Source: Planctomycetota bacterium (GTDB lineage Bacteria > Planctomycetota > UBA8108 > JACQVS01). From it: 47,283 nucleotides of DNA. The notes under the pieces were generated by a model. The model ran no database searches and had not been told where the DNA came from. It saw nothing but the letters and a program-made list of their open reading frames with translations. The position numbers were made by a program, and so were the translations under genes. The stretch covers positions 1 to 47,283 of the forward strand of contig JANQLS010000156.1 of NCBI GenBank assembly GCA_028280485.1. The letters are read 5' to 3'. Shown here piece after piece: positions 17,319 through 25,734 of the stretch. Numbering within the stretch: position 1 is the first letter of the stretch; each line of letters opens with the position of its first letter.

Positions 17319-18774
17319 AAAGACAACCCAAACTTTAGAACCCAAAAAACGGCGGGCCTTAAAACCCCTCTTCATCACTATGCTTGCGGGGCTCCTCGTC
17401 ATCGGTATCCCCATCATCGTTTATCTGAGTTGGAGCCTGTCCGATATCGAGCCTGGAGATTATTCTGATCTTAAAATCAAATCTGTCGACACCACTTCTG
17501 TCGACACCACTTCTGTCGACAATGGCTTTAGCTATATCGATCAAGATAAAAGCAAGATCGTATTCCCTCCTTACCAAGTGGACGAAGATGGGGAAGTTCT
17601 CGAGGAAGAAAATCCAAGTTTTGTATTTTTCTTGGATGAGAACTTTAAAGTGCCCCTCAAAACCATCAATTGGAACGTTGAGACCAAGCTTTCAGATGTT
17701 CCCGAGATTTTGAAGCGTAATAAAAAAATCTTAGAGGAAACCCGGAAAGCTGCCTTAGCCGACAGAATTCAGCCCTCCACCGACGCTTCGATTAACGATA
17801 ATTTTCCTCATTTGAGATTTTTGCGTAAGTGGGTGTATTTGCAAAATATGGAAATCTGGCAATTGGCTTCTCAGAAGAATTTCACTGAAGCCTTCTCTCG
17901 TTGTGAGAGCCAATTACTGATTGGAACGAAGCTTCAACAGGCGACGACCGTGATGATCACCTATCTCATCGGAGGTATGCTGATGAAGGATGCGTATCAA
18001 AATATACGCTGGCTCAATCTTCATCCTGACTGCCCCGATGAAATCACGAAAAATGCGGTGACCTTACTTGAAGCTCAATCAAGTACCCTCCCCTATTTAA
18101 AAGAAGATATTAAATTCGAATTCACCTTAGTGAATAATTTCATCACGGATTTGATAGAAAAAATGAAAGCGGGTGCCATTCAGTCGGGACTGTCTAATAG
18201 TGAACTCGATGGAATCGATTCCATGTGGTTTCTTCCCAACGAAACCATCGATGAGTTCGCCAACTATATGAGAGCTATTCTAGAACTCTTTAATTCGAAA
18301 GATTTCCCTGAAATCCCAGACATCAAAGAGTACGTCCTTCCTCCCGTAAAAAAGTTTGGGCCTCTCAAAATTCCTCTTCATCTTAGAAATCAAAAAGGTC
18401 GCGAATTGCTGGGGATGGTGCTCCTTTCTGGAAGCATTATAGAAAATCCTTACAGAATAGACGCAGCGAGAGGCTTAACCCTTCTCAAACTAGCTCTCCA
18501 TTCTTACTACAAAGAAAACAAAAAGTTACCGCAGACATTAGCAGAGCTTTCCCCCAAATATCTCAGCAAAATTCCTCTCGATCCCTTCACGGGTAAAAGC
18601 TTTATCTATAACAAAGATGAACAACTCTTATACTCCTTAGGCGAAAATAAAATCGACAACGGCGGCGCCATCCGTGAAGACTCCCCCTGGGTCTCCGAAG
18701 ACGACCACACCAATGCGCACAATGAATCCGATGTGGAAGACGAAAATCCAACCGTGTTCTTGGATTTCCCCTAG
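17308..18774 (+). CDS. Tandem-family membrane-anchored protein, copy 2
   Basis: 488 residues. A basic N-terminus (KKRRALK) precedes one membrane segment (about 22-46), then LSDIEPGDYSDLKIKSVD, so most of the protein lies outside the cytoplasm. The middle is helical (EETRKAALADRIQPS, LRKWVYLQNMEIWQLASQKNFTEA). The C-terminus carries LKLALHSYYKENKKLPQTLAELSPKYLSKIPLDPFTGKSF..NKDEQLLYSLGENKIDNGG. That last block resembles the pseudopilin GspG C-terminal region (the LP..L..L.P.YL..IP.DPF.G..F.Y pattern). It is shared with copies 3 and 5 and is common in planctomycete secreted proteins. No enzyme motif was seen. A 15-bp unit is duplicated at 17482. The TAG stop codon is the first triplet of a REP-like repeat. 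It is most similar to copy 5. Confidence 0.8.
   Translation: MESKKTTQTLEPKKRRALKPLFITMLAGLLVIGIPIIVYLSWSLSDIEPGDYSDLKIKSVDTTSVDTTSVDNGFSYIDQDKSKIVFPPYQVDEDGEVLEEENPSFVFFLDENFKVPLKTINWNVETKLSDVPEILKRNKKILEETRKAALADRIQPSTDASINDNFPHLRFLRKWVYLQNMEIWQLASQKNFTEAFSRCESQLLIGTKLQQATTVMITYLIGGMLMKDAYQNIRWLNLHPDCPDEITKNAVTLLEAQSSTLPYLKEDIKFEFTLVNNFITDLIEKMKAGAIQSGLSNSELDGIDSMWFLPNETIDEFANYMRAILELFNSKDFPEIPDIKEYVLPPVKKFGPLKIPLHLRNQKGRELLGMVLLSGSIIENPYRIDAARGLTLLKLALHSYYKENKKLPQTLAELSPKYLSKIPLDPFTGKSFIYNKDEQLLYSLGENKIDNGGAIREDSPWVSEDDHTNAHNESDVEDENPTVFLDFP
17482..17520 (+). repeat. In-frame 15-bp tandem repeat inside copy 2
   Basis: The unit TCTGTCGACACCACT occurs twice in full (17482-17496 and 17497-17511) and a third time for 9 bases, encoding Ser-Val-Asp-Thr-Thr repeats. 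Copies 4 and 5 have a single VD-[ST]-[ST] unit at the same place, so this is a local expansion that keeps frame. Confidence 0.9.
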
Positions 18775-18935
18775 TAGTAGGCTCGCTCCGCGAGCCGTAC
18801 TTTCTTAATCGACCAGATAAATTTCAGTTCTTTGAATGGCGATACTAAGTAGAAAAGCTTTATCTTTCTTTAGGGCTGTCCACTTATACCTAAACAATTT
18901 CGCTTCGTACGCCTCACGGAGCGAGCCTACTACTT
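18772..18935. repeat. Inverted pair of GTAG-palindrome (REP-like) repeats, type A variant
   Basis: Left arm 18772-18800 and right arm 18907-18935. Each reads inward as TAGTAGTAG followed by the GGCTCGC stem; the left copy is perfect (GGCTCGC-TCC-GCGAGCC) and the right copy has decayed slightly. The first TAG is the stop codon of the gene at 17308. The remainder of the 313-base gap up to 19087 shows nothing else recognisable. Confidence 0.85.
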
Positions 18936-19087
18936 ATAATCTTAATTTCAGTCCGTAAATACATTACTTATAAAAGTAGGCCAAACGAATTTCAGCCTTT
19001 CAAAATCTGGTCGAAAGGATTAAAACAAGTTAACAATATTTAGCGTCCTATCGACTCTTATCATTCTCAAAGGCAGTTCAGTTCCTC

Positions 19088-20695
19088 ATGGCATCCACTG
19101 ATAAAAATACGACGACATCTCCAAGTAAATTTAAGAAGTTTTTCAAAAGACTCGGTATTGCCTTCTCTGGTATCTTAGTGCTCATCCCCATTCTGTATTT
19201 GGCCTGGCACAACATCGATTCCTTCGAGCCCGACATGAGCAAACTCGAGATGAAGGAAGTTGACACTTCGGCCAAGGGGAACGGGTACTATGATCTCATA
19301 TTTAAAAAAGAAGATTTTTGGTACGGAGATTATAAAAATTCAAGAGGTAGAAGCGGAATCCCGGAGTTATATCTTGAAATCGAAGAAGACTTTAATCCTC
19401 CTTCCGTTTTTTTTATTACCTACTCCTACCAACCGATTGATATCCAAGATGCCCGAACTCTTATTGAAAAAAATAGAAGCATCATTAACCGTATATTCAA
19501 AGCTGCAAATAGCGACCGTATCCAAGCTCCCATTTACGATCAGCCATTCAATGAAATTAAATTAATCGGATCGAACTTAAGACAGTGCGCCGATCTACTT
19601 GAATATAAAACATGGGTCCATCTTTATGATCAAGATCATCAGGAAGCCTTCGACTCCGCACAGATTTTGTGGAACCTAAGCTTGAAAATCTTAGAAGGGA
19701 CTTCTGATCTAATGGATGCCTATATGACTTTTTTTCTTTTAGATCGAGCCAATCACTTAATTGCCCAATGCTCTTTAGTTCAAGATGCTCCAAGAGAGAG
19801 GATTGAGCAGAGCTTAGAATTATTAGCAAACCTTCCCGATCTCAGAAGGTTACTGATTGAAGATCTTAAATTTAGATTTGACATATTCCGCCAAACAATC
19901 GAGTACATAGAGACTGTTCAATCGAACCCTCTAGCAGAGAGGACTTCTTATGAACTTGATGATTTTTTCAAGGAATCCAGTTTATTACCCAATGAAACGC
20001 TGAAACCGGTAGCCAACTATCTTTCAGAATTTTTAGACGCAATTGAAGAACAAAAGACCATTCCCCCAAAGTTGAAAAGAAAACCCGTTAGGGTCGAATA
20101 TTCAGAAGCTAGAAAATTAGCTGAAAGCAATAAATATTTTCGAGGGAGAAATGCAGCAGGAAAGTATCTTTTAGTGAGCAATCCCGCCTCATCTGCTTCA
20201 CACAATTTTAGTGAAGTCGCCCCTTATGAAAGAAATATATACCTTTCACAAATTAAATTAGCGTTATTACTTTACTACTTTGACAACAATTCATTACCCG
20301 ATCAATTAGTGAATCTCACCCCAAAGTACTTAAAGTCAATACCCAAAGATCCAGTCACTCAGCAAAAGTTTCATTATATAAAAGATCAGCGTGTTGTTTA
20401 TTCTCTTGGAATGGAAAATGAAAACAATGGTGGCAATCAGGTCGAGTATTCATCTCAATTTTACTTTAAAGGGCAATTTCAAAACGTCCCTATAGAAAAT
20501 CCCAACAACCCTCTACCAGAACGGAATTTTCATATCTATCAAAATAGAGGGAACCCAACAATCTTTCTTGAATTCCCGGGGATGCAACCCTTAGAAAAGA
20601 GAGAATATTTGGTAATAGATGATGATAAAAATCGTTACGTCAGCAAACAGAGGAAAAGAAAATCGAGCAGGCGTAAAAAGAAGGTAAAAAAATAA
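19088..20695 (+). CDS. Tandem-family membrane-anchored protein, copy 3
   Basis: 535 residues, the longest and most divergent member of the array. A Lys-rich N-terminus (KFKKFFKRLG) precedes one membrane segment (about 22-42). Then come IDSFEPDMSKLEMKEVDTSAKGNGYY, a helical middle with TLIEKNRSIINRIFKAANSDRIQAP (equivalent to LEETRKAALADRIQPS in copies 2 and 5), and the shared C-terminal block IKLALLLYYFDNNSLPDQLVNLTPKYLKSIPKDPVT...VVYSLGMENENNGG. Unlike its relatives it ends in a very basic tail (KQRKRKSSRRKKKVKK), which may bind polyanions or membranes. Its junction SAKGNG matches the broken copy 1 (SAEGNG), so copies 1 and 3 form one subgroup and copies 2, 4 and 5 another. The array therefore alternates subtypes. 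Function unknown; extracytoplasmic location is inferred from the anchor. Confidence 0.8.
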   Translation: MASTDKNTTTSPSKFKKFFKRLGIAFSGILVLIPILYLAWHNIDSFEPDMSKLEMKEVDTSAKGNGYYDLIFKKEDFWYGDYKNSRGRSGIPELYLEIEEDFNPPSVFFITYSYQPIDIQDARTLIEKNRSIINRIFKAANSDRIQAPIYDQPFNEIKLIGSNLRQCADLLEYKTWVHLYDQDHQEAFDSAQILWNLSLKILEGTSDLMDAYMTFFLLDRANHLIAQCSLVQDAPRERIEQSLELLANLPDLRRLLIEDLKFRFDIFRQTIEYIETVQSNPLAERTSYELDDFFKESSLLPNETLKPVANYLSEFLDAIEEQKTIPPKLKRKPVRVEYSEARKLAESNKYFRGRNAAGKYLLVSNPASSASHNFSEVAPYERNIYLSQIKLALLLYYFDNNSLPDQLVNLTPKYLKSIPKDPVTQQKFHYIKDQRVVYSLGMENENNGGNQVEYSSQFYFKGQFQNVPIENPNNPLPERNFHIYQNRGNPTIFLEFPGMQPLEKREYLVIDDDKNRYVSKQRKRKSSRRKKKVKK

Positions 20696-20779
20696 GATTA
20701 TTTACTAATCTATTATGATTAAACTGGCGCACTGTATTGGTTACGACCTTAAACAACATACTAAAAGCGCCTGCTGGCA

Positions 20780-20989
20780 ATGAATAAAACCCCATCTGAA
20801 AAAGCTAAAAATAGCCGATTCTTCAAACCGATATTTATTACAACGATGTTCGGTTTAATTTTTGTCGTAATCCTGGCGGGATTCTATGCAAGCTGGACAT
20901 TCAGAGATATCGAGCCTGGTGATTACTCTGATTTAAAGATCAACGCGGTAGATTCAAGCTCAGTCGATAACGGTTGGCACCTCAGTTAA
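20780..20989 (+). pseudogene. Truncated fourth copy of the tandem family
   Basis: 69 codons that match the first 70 or so of copies 2 and 5: basic leader, membrane segment (about 19-41), then SWTFRDIEPGDYSDLKINAVDSSSVDNGW. It stops at TAA 20987-20989 exactly where the ectodomain should begin. About 25 bases later a decayed REP-like half repeat lies at 21016-21037, and the next full copy starts at 21040. A deletion that removed the ectodomain, perhaps tied to the repeat, would explain this. It may still make a small membrane peptide. Confidence 0.6.
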
Positions 20990-21015
20990 ACTTTATAATT
21001 TCCTTGCGCAACCCC

Positions 21016-21037
21016 ACTCACCGGGCGAGCCTACTAT
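21016..21037. repeat. Decayed half of a type A REP-like repeat
   Basis: The sequence ends in GGGCGAGCCTACTAT, close to the right arm at 18907-18935 (GGAGCGAGCCTACTAC). No matching left arm was found. It fills most of the 50-base gap between truncated copy 4 and full copy 5. Confidence 0.6.
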
Positions 21038-21039
21038 AA

Positions 21040-22482
21040 ATGAACGAAACTGAAAAACCCAAGAAACGACGCTTCCTCAAACCGGCTCTCATCACCGTCA
21101 TACTAGGCACGCTGATGATTACAGTCCCGGTAGGATTTTATTTAAGTTGGACACTCATCGACCTCGAGCCTGGTGATTTTGAAGATTTAATACTTAAAGA
21201 TGTTGATACCACCCCGATCGATAATGGGTATCCATACATAAATCGGCAATACAACTCCATTGTGTTTCCTCCCTCTTCGGGTGATGGAAAACCAAAGCCT
21301 ATATCTTTTGAATTTTATTTAACGGAATCTTTCAGTACTCCAGAGGAATCCTCGAATTCTTTCCAAGATGTTAAATTCTCGGAAGTCGCACAAATCCTTG
21401 AACTCAATAAAACTATTTTGGAAGAAACCCGAAAAGCCGCACTCTCTGAACGCATCCAACCTTCAGTTGATATCAAGATCACTGATAACTTTCCTGAACT
21501 GATGTATTTAAGAAGATGGATGTATCTTCATAACTTAAAAATCTGGAACTTGATCGCAAACCAACAATTCCCTGAAGCTTTAGCAATCTGCCGAGACCAA
21601 TACCAAATTGGGCAAAAGATTCAGCAAGCGACGACCACCGTCATAATGTATTTAGTCACCACGAAAGTTTTTGAAAATACAATCCAAAATATCCGCTGGA
21701 TCAACCTCCACCCCCTCTGCCCACCGGAAGTCACAACTTCATCAATCGCACTATTTGACAAACATCAAAGCATCATTTCAGCAGTCAATGAGGATCTTAA
21801 GCTTGAGTTCAAATTGATAACTGAATTCATTGAAGAGGTTTTGAATCCAAACTCTACAATCAATCAAAACAATTTAGGGATGCCAGAGATCCTTCAACAA
21901 CTTCGATCCTTTTGGTTCTTAAAAAATGAAACCTTTGAAGAGCTTGCGACTTTAACGAGAAGTTCAATTCAGCTCTCTGCCTCAAATGAATTTGGAGAGT
22001 TCCCTGACTACTCAAAGGAATCTTTAGTCCCCTACAAAAAATTGGGGCCTTTAAAAATTCCTCTCAAATACCGCAACCGATCCGGACGGGAAATTTTAGA
22101 ACTGACGGCATTTTCGATACATCTCTTTGAAAATGCCTATCAACAGGAAGCAGGTGTTCGACTCACTCAGATCAAGCTTGCGCTTCTCGCTTATTACCGA
22201 GAACACAAAACTCTCCCCGATTCATTAAAAGAGTTATCACCACAATACTTTAAAGAAATTCCAAAAGACCCCTTCACCGGAAAATCTTTTAGATACAACA
22301 AAGAAGAACGAACCCTCTACTCGCTGGGTAAAAATAAATTTGATGATGGAGGGACGTCTCGCGAGTTTTCGAAGTGGAATGATAAAGAAATGTCCCCAAC
22401 TCCTCATATTGAATCCTCAATTGAAACCGATGAACCTACGGTGTATTTGGATTTTCCGGGGATGGTATTTAAAAAGAAATAA
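21040..22482 (+). CDS. Tandem-family membrane-anchored protein, copy 5
   Basis: 480 residues, closely related to copy 2 along its whole length. Basic leader KPKKRRFLKP, one membrane segment (about 16-40), LSWTLIDLEPGDFEDLILKDVDTTPIDNG, then LEETRKAALSERIQPS, LRRWMYLHNLKIWNLI and QQATTTVIMYLV. The linker LGPLKIPLKYRNRSGREILE is matched in copy 2 by FGPLKIPLHLRNQKGRELLG. The C-terminal GspG-like block reads YYREHKTLPDSLKELSPQYFKEIPKDPFTGKSF...YSLGKNKFDDGG, and the protein ends FPGMVFKKK. The GEPTVYLDFPG-like ending recurs in copy 3 (NPTIFLEFPGM) and copy 2 (NPTVFLDFP). The close similarity of copies 2 and 5 suggests a recent duplication or gene conversion. Function unknown. Confidence 0.8.
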   Translation: MNETEKPKKRRFLKPALITVILGTLMITVPVGFYLSWTLIDLEPGDFEDLILKDVDTTPIDNGYPYINRQYNSIVFPPSSGDGKPKPISFEFYLTESFSTPEESSNSFQDVKFSEVAQILELNKTILEETRKAALSERIQPSVDIKITDNFPELMYLRRWMYLHNLKIWNLIANQQFPEALAICRDQYQIGQKIQQATTTVIMYLVTTKVFENTIQNIRWINLHPLCPPEVTTSSIALFDKHQSIISAVNEDLKLEFKLITEFIEEVLNPNSTINQNNLGMPEILQQLRSFWFLKNETFEELATLTRSSIQLSASNEFGEFPDYSKESLVPYKKLGPLKIPLKYRNRSGREILELTAFSIHLFENAYQQEAGVRLTQIKLALLAYYREHKTLPDSLKELSPQYFKEIPKDPFTGKSFRYNKEERTLYSLGKNKFDDGGTSREFSKWNDKEMSPTPHIESSIETDEPTVYLDFPGMVFKKK

Positions 22483-23068
22483 TTCTTACTTAAGCTAAGA
22501 TTCATTTTGCGCCATAAAAGTTTTTCGTATCTGCTCTATCAGCGTACTGCCGCCCTTACAGGGCTAAGTTCACTTTAATTTCACAACCCAGGGCGACGCT
22601 TCGCTCTGCCCTGGGCTAGGCTAGTATCGGGCTTTCAACCCTGGGTTCCTTAAAATGGCGATGATTACATCTGAGATTTCTATATTAACTAGCCCGAAGC
22701 GCTAGCGAGGGGAAGACTTTACCCTGTGAACGCTTTTGTCATTTGTGGTCAAGTCTTTTCGTAAAACGCCTTCGCTTCGCACGAATCGAAGGTCGAGCCT
22801 GCCATTAAGATAGACCGCCTGAACCTTCCACCTTGAATCAGCTAAAAAAGTGAAATCCCCGCCATTAGATCGTAGAGACTTTTTCCAAAAACGGGCATAA
22901 TTCACGGTCCTTCAGAGGCCCCTCCCTCGAGTGGCGCGCACTTTAGTGACTCTGATTAAGTGACTCTGAAGAATCATTCAAAATTGATTTAAACCTACAC
23001 ACAACGCCTCAGCGGTTGCTTTCGCCAAAGAGGTTGCCTTAGCGAAAGAGACAGACGAAAGGATTCCC
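22483..23068. other. Intergenic mosaic of different palindromic repeats
   Basis: This 586-base gap holds a row of unrelated palindromes. GCCCT-TAC-AGGGC is at 22552-22564. CCCAGGGC...GCCCTGGG is at 22587-22615, followed by a CTAG. GGG-CTTTCAA-CCC is at about 22629-22641. A solo copy of the CTAG-CCCGAAGCG family lies at 22685-22712. Nearly all are flanked by TAG. A 67-codon GTG-initiated frame on the minus strand (22905-22702) overlaps the last repeat and draws its C-terminus from it, so I do not call it a gene. The final 100 bases lead into the oxidoreductase gene at 23069. Confidence 0.6.
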
Positions 23069-24178
23069 ATGAGCAAGACTCACAATGTCGCCATGATCGG
23101 TTTAGGATTTGGAGCCGAATTCATTCCAATTTACCAAGCTCTTCCCAATGCGAATGTCGCTGCGATCTGCCGTCGTAATGAAGCCGAAATGAACAAGGTC
23201 GGCGATCAATTTGGGATCGAAAAACGCTACACCGATTACGATCAAGTATTATCGGACCCTGACATCGACTACGTTCATATCAACAGCCCCATTCCCGATC
23301 ACGCTTGGATGTCTCTTCGAGCCCTCGACGCCGGTAAACATGTCATGTGTACCGTGCCCATGGCAACCACCATCGATGAGTGTCGCCAAATCGTTGAGAA
23401 GGTTCAAGAAACCGGACTCAAGTACATGATGGCTGAAACCGTCGTCTACAGTCGTGAGTTCCTCTACATCAAAGAACTCTACGAAAAGGGCGAACTCGGA
23501 AAGATTCAACACATGGCAGCTTCGCATCCCCAAGATATGGACGGCTGGCCTTCCTACTGGGAAGAGATGATCCCCATGCACTACGCGACTCACGTCGTCA
23601 GTCCTTGTCTCGGCCTCTTGAATGGTGTCGCTGAATTCGTCAGTTGTTTTGGATCAGGAACCGTTCGTGACGATATCGCTCAAAAATCGGGTAACAAGTA
23701 CGCGGTCGAAAGCTGTCACATCAAAGTTAAAGACAGTGATGTTACCGCTCACATTTGGCGCTTCCTTTATGACGTCGCCCGTCAGTACCGTGAAAGCTTC
23801 GATGTTTACGGCACTAAGAAAAGTTTCGAATGGACGTTGGTAGAAAACGAGCCTCACGTCATTCACACGGCCAAAAAACCTGAGCACGAAATCCCCGAGA
23901 AGATCGAAGTCCCCGACTACGCACATCTCCTGCCCGAATCCATTCAAAAATTTACTCAATCGATCGAAGACGCCGATCACCTCTCCTTTATCCAAGGTGG
24001 TGGCCACGGTGGATCTCACCCTCACATGGTGAACGAATTCATCAGCGCTCTCGATGAAGATCGTGATCCTTGGCCCAACGCCAAGCAATCTGCCAACTGG
24101 ACCTGCGTCGGAATCTGCGCCCACGAATCCACTCAAAAAGGTGGCGAGATCGTCAGGCTTCCTGACTTCACTCAGTGA
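23069..24178 (+). CDS. Gfo/Idh/MocA-family oxidoreductase lacking the EKP lysine
   Basis: 369 residues, cytoplasmic, with AAAGGA upstream of the ATG. An N-terminal Rossmann domain has the NAD(P) loop GLGFGAEF (11-18), then CRRNEAEMNKVGDQFGI, DYDQVLSDPDIDYVHINSPIPDH and GKHVMCTVPMATT. In the family the last motif is normally C-E-K-P, whose Lys contacts the cofactor and substrate; here it reads C-T-V-P with Val96 in place of Lys. The C-terminal domain is of the usual alpha/beta type with a His/Gly-rich GGGHGGSHPHMVNEFI near 310-325. The family oxidises or reduces sugars, inositols and their derivatives with NAD(P). The altered motif leaves catalysis uncertain, but the rest of the fold looks intact. 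It ends in a strong terminator and is convergent with another family member. Confidence 0.88.
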   Translation: MSKTHNVAMIGLGFGAEFIPIYQALPNANVAAICRRNEAEMNKVGDQFGIEKRYTDYDQVLSDPDIDYVHINSPIPDHAWMSLRALDAGKHVMCTVPMATTIDECRQIVEKVQETGLKYMMAETVVYSREFLYIKELYEKGELGKIQHMAASHPQDMDGWPSYWEEMIPMHYATHVVSPCLGLLNGVAEFVSCFGSGTVRDDIAQKSGNKYAVESCHIKVKDSDVTAHIWRFLYDVARQYRESFDVYGTKKSFEWTLVENEPHVIHTAKKPEHEIPEKIEVPDYAHLLPESIQKFTQSIEDADHLSFIQGGGHGGSHPHMVNEFISALDEDRDPWPNAKQSANWTCVGICAHESTQKGGEIVRLPDFTQ

Positions 24179-24194
24179 TTGATTAATGATTTTT

Positions 24195-24229
24195 AAAAAA
24201 AAGGCCGCAGCGTTGCTGCGGCCTTTTTT
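24195..24229 (+). terminator. Strong intrinsic terminator, possibly bidirectional
   Basis: A perfect 9-bp stem GGCCGCAGC/GCTGCGGCC (24203-24211 with 24215-24223) with loop GTT. Six T follow and eight A precede it, so it can also work on the minus strand. It lies 24 bases past the stop codon of the oxidoreductase gene. Confidence 0.93.
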
Positions 24230-24233
24230 GAAG

Positions 24234-24435
24234 GTAGTAGGCACACGCCGTGTGCCGTTTTTTCATTTAACCATTTAATCAAACGTACATTTAAACATTA
24301 CCAACCTTCAATCCTCTGAGTTCAAAGCAACAAGAAGATAAAGATTCCATCGGAAAAGTGTAATCGTTGTTGAAGTTTAATCGCATCAGCAAATCTGAAT
24401 TTGCTTCACACGACACACAGCGTGTGCCTTCTACC
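24234..24435. repeat. Inverted pair of GTAG-palindrome (REP-like) repeats, third stem variant
   Basis: Left arm 24234-24257 and right arm 24412-24435 read inward as GTAG(T/A)AG with a 7-bp stem GGCACAC/GTGTGCC and a 3-base loop; the right arm has a few changes. The pair lies between convergent genes. A solo copy of the same variant is at 5001-5024. Confidence 0.83.
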
Positions 24436-25734
24436 CTATAATTTCCAAGGCGATCTCACCTCGCGATCCACATGCGAATTCGCCTCTTTATCGTTAACGA
24501 ACTGCTCTTTCTTGGGATCCCAAGTCAAGGGGCGTCCCACCCAGTAACCGATGTTGGCTAAGTGGCAAATACTGGCTGAACGATGCCCGATTTCCACATC
24601 ACAAATCGGTTTCTTACGACTCTTAACGCAATCGACAAAGTTACCGATGTGATTGTTGGAGGGATAAATCTTTTCGGCATTCTCAGGCAGCTTCTCTTTG
24701 AGGATTCCTTCGGGATCACTTTTGATCCAACCGCGAGTCACGGTGATCGTTCCCTTCTCTCCGTGAAACGTACAACCCCCAACTCCACCATGGAACATTT
24801 CAATTCCATTGGCGTAAACAAATTTTAATCCTCGCTTCTCGCCTTCTTTTTTAGGAGGAATGATTTTAACGGGACCCGTGTCATCCATTCCCAAAGCCCA
24901 TTGAGCGATATCAAAGTGATGTGCGCCCATGTCGGCTAAGCCTCCACCGGCGTATTCTTTGTAGCGCCTAAACGCCGGGAAGTGATTGTGATTTCCTTTG
25001 GGGCACAATTGCGAATTATAGCCGCGCTCAGCGGCTGGCCCATTCCACATATCCCAATCCGTTCCCGTTGGGCACTCTTCTACTGGAAGGTCACAAGGAA
25101 TCGCAGGATCTCCCACACCAACGTGAACCCTCAAGACTTTTCCAATCGCGCCATTTCTGATGTACTGAACTGCCTGACGGAAGCGCCCACCGAATTCACT
25201 CCGTTGCTGACTTCCCGTTTGGAAAATAACTTTGTTTTTTTCAACGGCATGAACCATTTTCCTACCGTGAGCGATCGCCACCGACAAGGGTTTCTCACAG
25301 TAAATATCTTTCTTCGCATGAGAGGCTTGAACCACATTGACCGCATGCCAATGGTCGGGAGTGGCAATGATGACCGCATCGATATCTTTTCGATCGAGGA
25401 TCTTCCTAAAATCGTTATAAGCATCGCAGCCTTTGAAGCTCGAACCTTTTTTCTTTGAATAATGATCCTCAACCATCTTCTGACCGTAGGCGCGACGCAC
25501 AGGTTCGACTTCACTTACAGCAACGACTTGAACATCGTTTCGTCGCATGAAGCCTCCCGTCAAACTGCGTGCTCGCTTGCCGAAACCGATCACCCCCACC
25601 GTTATTCTTTCAGAAGCAGGAACAAAAAGCTCCACGGCGCCGAGTTCACCGACCAAACCGGTCGCGATCGAAACGGTTGCCACATTCTTGAGAAAACTTC
25701 TTCGACTCTGGGGATTCTTGCTTCGTTTTGACAT
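24436..25734 (-). CDS. Tat-exported Gfo/Idh/MocA-family oxidoreductase
   Basis: 432 residues. The N-terminus has a twin-arginine leader SRRSFLKNVATVSIATGLVG, so the enzyme is exported folded, presumably with its nucleotide bound. The Rossmann loop is VGVIGFGKRAR, followed by ATPDHWHAVNVVQASHAKKDIYCEKPLS with the intact EKP lysine. The C-terminal domain has GGGLADMGAHHFDIAQWALGMDDTGP, where the His pair is typical of catalytic residues in this subfamily. NHIGNFVDCVKSRKKPICDVEIGHRSASICHLANIGYWVGR ends it and is a hallmark of the planctomycete exported group. Members process sugar derivatives, but no substrate can be inferred. The gene is convergent with the cytoplasmic oxidoreductase at 23069. 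A GTAG-type repeat pair lies in its upstream region from 25756. Confidence 0.92.
   Translation of the reverse strand: MSKRSKNPQSRRSFLKNVATVSIATGLVGELGAVELFVPASERITVGVIGFGKRARSLTGGFMRRNDVQVVAVSEVEPVRRAYGQKMVEDHYSKKKGSSFKGCDAYNDFRKILDRKDIDAVIIATPDHWHAVNVVQASHAKKDIYCEKPLSVAIAHGRKMVHAVEKNKVIFQTGSQQRSEFGGRFRQAVQYIRNGAIGKVLRVHVGVGDPAIPCDLPVEECPTGTDWDMWNGPAAERGYNSQLCPKGNHNHFPAFRRYKEYAGGGLADMGAHHFDIAQWALGMDDTGPVKIIPPKKEGEKRGLKFVYANGIEMFHGGVGGCTFHGEKGTITVTRGWIKSDPEGILKEKLPENAEKIYPSNNHIGNFVDCVKSRKKPICDVEIGHRSASICHLANIGYWVGRPLTWDPKKEQFVNDKEANSHVDREVRSPWKL

Noticed and set aside
22702..22905. 67-codon frame on the minus strand starting at GTG
   Set aside because: It takes its last codons and stop from a CTAG-family repeat, shows no recognisable domain, and lies in a mosaic of palindromes.
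25490..25515. GGTTCGACTT segment resembling a tRNA T-arm
   Set aside because: It lies inside the Tat oxidoreductase gene and no cloverleaf can be built around it.
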